Shown in pieces: positions 9,563 through 13,844 of a stretch of DNA of 13,844 nt (position 1 is its first letter; each line of letters starts with the position of its first letter). The notes beneath the pieces were generated by a model. It was not told the origin of the DNA, made no database searches, and worked only from the letters and a program-made list of their open reading frames with translations. Origin of the DNA: Krasilnikovozyma curviuscula (Eukaryota > Basidiomycota > Tremellomycetes > Cystofilobasidiales > Mrakiaceae); contig MVAQ01000356.1 of assembly GCA_014825775.1 (NCBI GenBank), forward strand, positions 1 through 13,844, read 5' to 3'. Both the position numbers and the translations under genes were made by a program.

Positions 9563-9825
9563 TGCGTTCTTTCTGAATTCTGAGGCTGAGATGAGATGGA
9601 GAGTTTGTGGAGAAATAGGAAAGAGAAGGGAGCCCTGGGTTTTGTTGTAAGGGTGGCGACGAGATGCCTTTCGTACCGCTTACCGGACGGACGGCTAACG
9701 CAGGCATTCTTACCCCTTTGTTTTGATTTCCAGGCTGTTGACGGCTTTGTTTACACAAGGAAGAAAAGCCCAAATACAATACTGATACAAGCCTCAAACG
9801 AAGCGAAGTAGCACAATAGTTATTC
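9563..9825. other. Tandem intergenic spacer between the membrane-protein gene and dgoD-like
   Basis: This 263-bp gap is the membrane-protein 3' flank and the dehydratase promoter. It holds the CGG triplet cluster. No TATA box or separate gene is seen. Confidence 0.6.
9684..9694. promoter_or_regulatory. Three tandem CGG triplets upstream of the dgoD-like gene
   Basis: CGGACGGACGG on the plus strand lies 122-132 bp upstream of the dehydratase ATG at 9562. A further CCG is at 9676-9678 and a CCG overlaps the first triplet. CGG/CCG triplets are half-sites for Zn2Cys6 proteins, one of which is encoded by the next gene downstream. The spacing differs from the CCG-N7-CCG element in front of that gene, so a shared regulator is not shown. 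Confidence 0.35.
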
Positions 9826-11837
9826 TCAAACCTTGTCCGTCGAATCAATTTCCCCACTCTCATCACTGATGTCCACGTCCTGGTGCATCAACCTCGCATC
9901 AAATCTCCCACTCTGGACACCATGTTCAAACTGCTGATCGAAACCTCCTTCTACATTCTCAATATTACCATTTCCATTCCTGATCTTGTGTATCGTACCG
10001 CCTCGGTCGGAGAGGTTCGTCGACACAACACCACCGCGGAAAGCAGAGTCGATAGCGGGTGCGCTTCGCGAGCCCTGGCCTGTGCTTGAGAGGTCTTCAT
10101 CGGCTTGTGCGACTCCCAGATAGCGCTTGCGCTCGCGGGAGCTTCGACTGGGATTTGAGTGATGTGTTGCATTAGAGGTGGGCAAGATGGGGGGCGTGGG
10201 GAGAAGACTTACGTGTTGATTACCCTCATGAATGACAATTGATACACTTTACTCTCGGAGAACTGGATAAGCCAGAGAAATGACGAATATGGCTGAACAG
10301 GAAGAATACAATAAGTCAGAACGCCAAGGTCGTGCTTGAGAGCCGACTGAAAGAGGAGCACTCACCAAGACATTATATACAATCACCAAAGCGATGGCCG
10401 AAACTGTAGGAATCAGTTGTGTTTGAGCACTTATAATAGTAATGGGAAAGGCGAAGACTGCATGAGTAAGACGACAGAAGTCCGTAGCAGAAGAAGTGGA
10501 CTGACATAAACCTGGTGAGCTGGTTCACTGGCGTATTTCTACCACCTACAATCACAGGGGACACAAAAATTGAATTAGTAGTCATAAGGGAAGGGTGAGA
10601 GCCTAAGTAATCGTCACGTACCGACAACTTTGTCCGTCTTGACTAGACGATACATGATTGTCGACGTGACGACCAAATCTGTGACTGTTGCACATCCTTT
10701 CCAAATCGAGAATGTCACTTGAAGTGTATACTGATGCCATGCGCAGAAATAAAAAGGAAGAAGAAAATGAGTTGTCTGGAGTAGTTTCTCCGCAGAAACG
10801 GAGGAGAAGGGCGAAGATACTTACCGCGTCGCTGAAGGCGAATTGATAGATTAGTGCTGAGTAAATAGCATTAGCCAAGCCAGAAGTGGTCGATAAAAAC
10901 AGAAGTATGCAGCAGCAGATGAGTAGGGGCCGCGATTCTCCTGCGAGCTTGTAGGCGATTTCGACGTAGTAAACCTGAATCGGCCTGTTTCGTTGGCAAA
11001 GAAAAGGAACAACAATAAATTGAGGCCTCAGTAGGAGAAATGGGCAGCTAGATAGGGAGGAGAATAGAGCAAGTACAGGGATGAAAGTATATCCGTCAGT
11101 TCGAACGCAGTGTTGTAGTACGTTATATCAACAGCATTAGGACTAAAGCAACAACGGACTTTGTCAACACTTCGCTTTGCACGCCATGGCAGATGTAGAG
11201 AGAATTGGCAAACTCACTCGAACGTGACGAACGCTACGAAGCTTTGAGCGAAGACGGCGGCATGGCTGAAGAACGCCCAGACAACGCTCCATATGACGAG
11301 CCAGCGGATCTTGGGGACATCTTTTTTATGAGGCAGGAAGTAGCGGAAGAACTCGTTGATGAGGAGACCGAGAACGAGGGTGTCGAGCCAGAAGCCTGAG
11401 GTGGCGGGGGTCAGCAGGAGAGGAAATAAAGAAGTCCTGAAGGGATTGGGTGGGACGAACCGACCAAATCTGGGTTTTTAGAGAGAATAACAAGGGTGAG
11501 GAACTCGTGAATGTGAGATACGAAGGAGGAAGGGACATACAAGGTGTCTGTGTTCACCAGCAAACAGTGTTTAAAACACAATGTCAGCCTGAAACATCCT
11601 CCGCATCATCTGTGGTATGAACTGTGTTCTCTCGTGTCGTTCTCTCCACGAGAGAACAATCCAAAGAGGAAAACTCACGAGCCAATAAGCAGGATTAGCA
11701 GTGACCTGTTCACTGAAGTAAGCTATGGCTGCCTCCTGGTCAGCGGTCAGGTTGTGCTTGTCCACACCCGCGATATTGACGCCCCTTCGAGCGAGCGAGT
11801 GCTGCAAGACGGACGAGAGTAGGACGTTGGTCGCCAT
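9826..11837 (-). CDS. Seven-helix integral membrane protein, DUF6534-like
   Basis: Eleven exons: 11837-11679, 11547-11541, 11469-11461, 11395-11218, 11142-11077, 10984-10825, 10730-10622, 10545-10506, 10429-10366, 10292-10213 and 10147-9826, giving 397 aa. Predicted helices: 57-78 (GFWLDTLVLGLL), 90-114, 129-151, 159-181, 196-221 (QVTFSIWKGCATVTDLVVTS), 243-264 (IAQTQLIPTVSAIALVIVY) and a weaker one near 265-280. The extra-membrane N-terminus is about 53 residues. The tail, about 292-397, is charged and Ser/Gly/Asp-rich, probably cytosolic. The layout (P-x-L-x-G-F near helix 1, a short DK/R loop, VKTDK before helix 6) resembles the basidiomycete DUF6534 proteins, whose function is unknown; they are sometimes likened to receptors. 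The start is the first ATG in frame. The tiny exons 2 and 3 and the exon 8-9 junction were chosen because they keep frame and hydrophobic continuity; that part is less certain. Ligand and role are unknown. Confidence 0.78.
11461..11547 (-). other. Two consecutive micro-exons (7 nt and 9 nt) of the membrane-protein gene
   Basis: Exon 2 (11547-11541) and exon 3 (11469-11461) together supply T-P-Y-L-V plus part of a Gly codon, joining YWL to GFWLDT. Acceptors are CACAG and CCCAG; donors are GTATGT and GTTCGT. The result, WLTPYLVGFWLDT, fits the P-x-L-x-G-F lead-in to helix 1 in this family. The alternative skips the 9-mer as part of one 145-bp intron and gives WLTPCFWLDT, also in frame. Confidence 0.5.
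11625..11658. repeat. Inverted repeat (12-bp perfect arms) inside intron 1 of the membrane-protein gene
   Basis: TGTTCTCTCGTG at 11625-11636 and CACGAGAGAACA at 11647-11658 are exact inverse complements around a 10-nt loop. It lies in the longest intron of the window (11678-11548, 131 bp), 20 nt after the donor. In the transcript it would form a stable hairpin and shorten the effective donor-to-acceptor distance just before two micro-exons. Confidence 0.85.
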
Positions 11838-12320
11838 TTCTTTTCTTGTGTTTCTACTTGCTAATGAGAGTGTGGTCCATGAGTAGGGAGGAAAGGCTGA
11901 TCCCACGTTTGCGAACCTCCTTCCTCTCTCTCCATCGTAGAGGCGAAAAATAAACTTTGAGGAAGTTTCAGCTTAACGCGGGATCTGTCCTCTCTAGCTT
12001 AGCGTAGCCAGGGCATTCCATCGCATGGTTTGGGCACTGTAAGTATAACGGCTCGGGTATACATGCGTTTTCAGAATTGACTTTTCGTCGGACGTGGAAA
12101 CTAAGTGAAACGAAGGTGCGCATTTGCTGGGAGGTATACATTGCGAAAGCAGTCGCGCTTCTGAGGTTCAACTCTAGACTACCTAGGCCGAGCTCGCAAA
12201 AAGTGTGATACAAAATTTACAGTGGCTGGTTAAGTTTATTTACTTGGTCTATACAATGCGATTTCGTCCAGTAACAGATTTCAAGCTACTCTACAGAGAA
12301 CCTTCGACTAGACTAAATCT
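11838..12320. other. Intergenic region, promoter of the membrane-protein gene and 3' flank of the mitochondrial-protein gene
   Basis: About 480 bp with only short, family-less frames. A reading frame extends upstream of the ATG at 11837 in the same phase, but its first possible initiator (11906) is GTG, so the ATG is preferred. CT-rich runs on the plus strand lie near 11920-11935. No repeat or RNA gene was recognised. Confidence 0.5.
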
Positions 12321-13099
12321 TCACACCTGCTTACTCTTTTTGGATGGCATAGAGGGCTAGAAGGGGCAACAAAAGGGGGTAGAAGATCAAGTCAGCAAAA
12401 GTATTTTGGCGAGAGAAATCCCAAACAGGCTGTATGCCAGTTCACTAGACTCACATCTTGGCCATCGTGCTGCAACAATCTAGCATGTTCATCAGACGAT
12501 AACTTCTCACTCATATCCTGGTTTCTTTTCAGCCTCTTCTCCTCCTTCTCCTCCCTATTCGCCTTCTTTCCACCTTCAATCAAGACGAAACCATCATGCA
12601 GCTTCTCGCCAACTTTAGTTGTGACCGCCTCAACACCTTTGCCGAACTTGGCAGATGTTCCCTCGGTGTTCGGAGTCGACTGGTGGTACTGAAGGCGCTC
12701 CCGGCTGTTGAGGTTCGTGTTCTTGTCCTCGACGGCGGCGAGCTCGGATACGGGGGTAGGCTTTGAAAGGGAAGAGGACGAGTAGATAAGATACGAGAGG
12801 ATTCCACCTGCACCTACGGCAGCCCAGTAGTAGTTAGACTAGGGGTTTTACCACAGCGATCACAGAGGAACGGTCAGATCTTGATCGAGATCGATTGGGT
12901 TTGAACGAAATGCAGAGGACCTCTAGGAACTCACATTGCCAACTTTGTCTCCTTGGTGTGGGTGACCTAAAGGAGTGGGGCCTTCAGCAGCTGGTGAAGC
13001 CTGTCTGGTGTATCTGGAGGGTACAGCTCGATGGAACGCTGAGGTTGAGAATCTGCGAGCCATCGATGGCTTGGAGAACAAACGGGTAGTGAAAGACAT
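12321..13099 (-). CDS. Small predicted mitochondrial membrane protein
   Basis: Three exons: 13099-12935, 12838-12455 and 12356-12321, giving 194 aa; both introns (96 and 98 bp) have GTGAGT donors and CTAG acceptors. Residues 1-35 have Arg, Ser and Ala with almost no acidic residues (MSFTTRLFSKPSMARRFSTS), a classic matrix-targeting presequence. One probable helix, residues 57-74 (NYYWAAVGAGGILSYLIY), contains a small-residue GAGG patch that could support helix packing. After it comes a polar domain with a Lys/Glu/Arg-rich, coiled-coil-like stretch near 145-165 and a basic end (KKSKQV). Probably single-pass in a mitochondrial membrane. I do not recognise the family and assign no function. An upstream in-frame ATG at 13240 would add 47 residues that bury the presequence, so the 13099 start was chosen. 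Confidence 0.82.
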
Positions 13100-13302
13100 G
13101 GCTGTGTTTATGAATGTTGAAATTGAGTGTATTGGCTTAATGGTTAGGAAGAAGTTAGGTTCACTTGGTTTTGTCTGTCCATTTGTAGGGGTCAAGCGCA
13201 ATTCGTTGGAGTCGCCTTGATTTGGCGCGTCCCGCGTCATCAGGCGATCGATCCGTCGTCAGTGATGGGTCCTAACCGTCATTTGTTTACAATGACAAAT
13301 AG
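13100..13302. promoter_or_regulatory. Upstream region of the mitochondrial-protein gene
   Basis: About 200 bp upstream of the ATG at 13099. It has no stop-free frame other than the 47-codon in-frame extension back to 13240. If the locus at 13303 is a gene, this would be a bidirectional promoter. No TATA box was seen. Confidence 0.35.
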
Positions 13303-13605
13303 ATGAAACCATTTGAACTCATATACTCTCAACATCACTGGCACTCAAAATTTCCAGCCAGCAGGATTCAGTACAATTCCCCACGTGGAGGTCATTCCAG
13401 CATCTATGGAACGACGTCAACTCCTCTTCCTCGTTCGGCAACAAGAACCGCTGCTCAAGTCGTTATGGGACGATAACACGCCCAGAGCTTGGTTGTCAAA
13501 GTATCCAATACGAGTTCCGATACCACTCATCCTTGGTTGAATGAAGATGATTCAAATCTGCTTCACTCGCAATCTCCAAAGTTTCTGGCGACTGCTGCAA
13601 ACTAG
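13303..13605 (+). pseudogene. Doubtful plus-strand locus: frame interrupted by one stop, or an unresolved spliced gene
   Basis: From ATG 13303 a frame runs 57 codons to TAA 13474, then continues open for 42 more codons to TAG 13603. All three plus frames are open over about 13316-13473. A GT-AG pair, donor near 13417 and acceptor CCCAGAG near 13488, would remove the stop within a normal-sized intron and keep the frame. The product is unrecognised, polar and Ser/Thr/His-rich. It could be a small spliced gene divergent from the mitochondrial-protein gene, a decayed gene, or chance. Confidence 0.2.
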
Positions 13606-13844
13606 CACTATTTCACCTTTCGTCAGCAGAATCTCCGCTGGTTTTCTTAGCATTCAATAATTGATTATAGTGCACATAATAATACATTCAGATCGATCCG
13701 TTGAGATCATTTAGTCCTTCACGGTGTATCTCATCCCAGATGCGGAAAGATAGCTACTTGGGCGACAACGGTTGCGTGATACGGACTTGATCCAGGGAGC
13801 CTGCTGACTCTATCCTCTTTTTTTTTTTTTTTTTTTTTTTTACA
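13606..13844. other. Right-end region without a recognised gene
   Basis: AT-rich to mixed sequence with short frames only. It ends in the T-tract. A short plus-strand frame from ATG 13740 could be a first exon, with a CTGAC branch-like site at 13804-13808 and the T-tract as its polypyrimidine run, but the acceptor would lie beyond the window. Confidence 0.3.
13818..13841 (+). repeat. Homopolymer of 24 T
   Basis: An uninterrupted run of 24 T followed by ACA at the window end. It is the longest homopolymer here. It could be an intron polypyrimidine tract just before an acceptor (next base G would give TACAG), the A-tail of a minus-strand retro-insertion, or a slippage tract. Confidence 0.85.

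Noticed and set aside
10453..10510. Membrane-protein exon continuing through FMSV, or joining at a TGCAG acceptor near 10458
   Set aside because: Both put the next helix out of frame. Donor 10505 with acceptor 10430 restores RFIAQTQLIPTVSAIA, a clean helix.
13745..13815. Possible tRNA, because the minus strand has GGATCAAGTCC resembling a B box
   Set aside because: The T-loop TTC is missing, the flanking bases do not pair as a T-stem, and no A box or acceptor stem is seen.

Overview
The window is nuclear DNA from an intron-rich basidiomycete fungus. I assembled five protein-coding genes by eye, with 39 short GT-AG introns of 59-131 bp. Most have GTRAGT-like donors, many show CTRAY-like branch sites, and several exons are tiny. 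The intron style, a secreted CPL1-domain protein, a Zn2Cys6 regulator and a multi-pass protein of the DUF6534 type suggest a tremellomycete (Cryptococcus/Kwoniella-like), with an agaricomycete as the alternative. That placement is inference. No rRNA, tRNA, CRISPR array or intact transposon was seen.

Layout. At 1-80 there may be the tail of a plus-strand gene, and 81-754 is a convergent intergenic stretch. All five confident genes are on the minus strand. They are a secreted cysteine-rich CPL1-like protein (1974 to 755, 7 exons, 261 aa), a Zn2Cys6 regulator that looks Aro80-like (7497 to 3635, 13 exons, 972 aa), a DgoD-type D-galactonate dehydratase (9562 to 7776, 10 exons, 399 aa), a seven-helix membrane protein (11837 to 9826, 11 exons, 397 aa) and a small predicted mitochondrial membrane protein (13099 to 12321, 3 exons, 194 aa). 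The 1.66 kb from 1975 to 3634 holds the CPL1-like promoter and no convincing gene. The right end, 13100-13844, holds only a doubtful plus-strand locus and a 24-T tract.

How the genes relate. The regulator, dehydratase and membrane protein stand head to tail with gaps of 278 and 263 bp. The regulator's upstream region carries a CCG-N7-CCG element matching 12 of 13 core positions of the yeast Aro80 site, which supports the Aro80-like call and suggests autoregulation. The dehydratase promoter carries three tandem CGG triplets, the usual half-site of Zn2Cys6 proteins. Joint control of a sugar-acid enzyme by this regulator is only a hypothesis.

Every exon-intron model was built by hand from frame continuity, splice signals and remembered family features. 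Frames close exactly for all five genes, but a few small exons and non-consensus donors are flagged.
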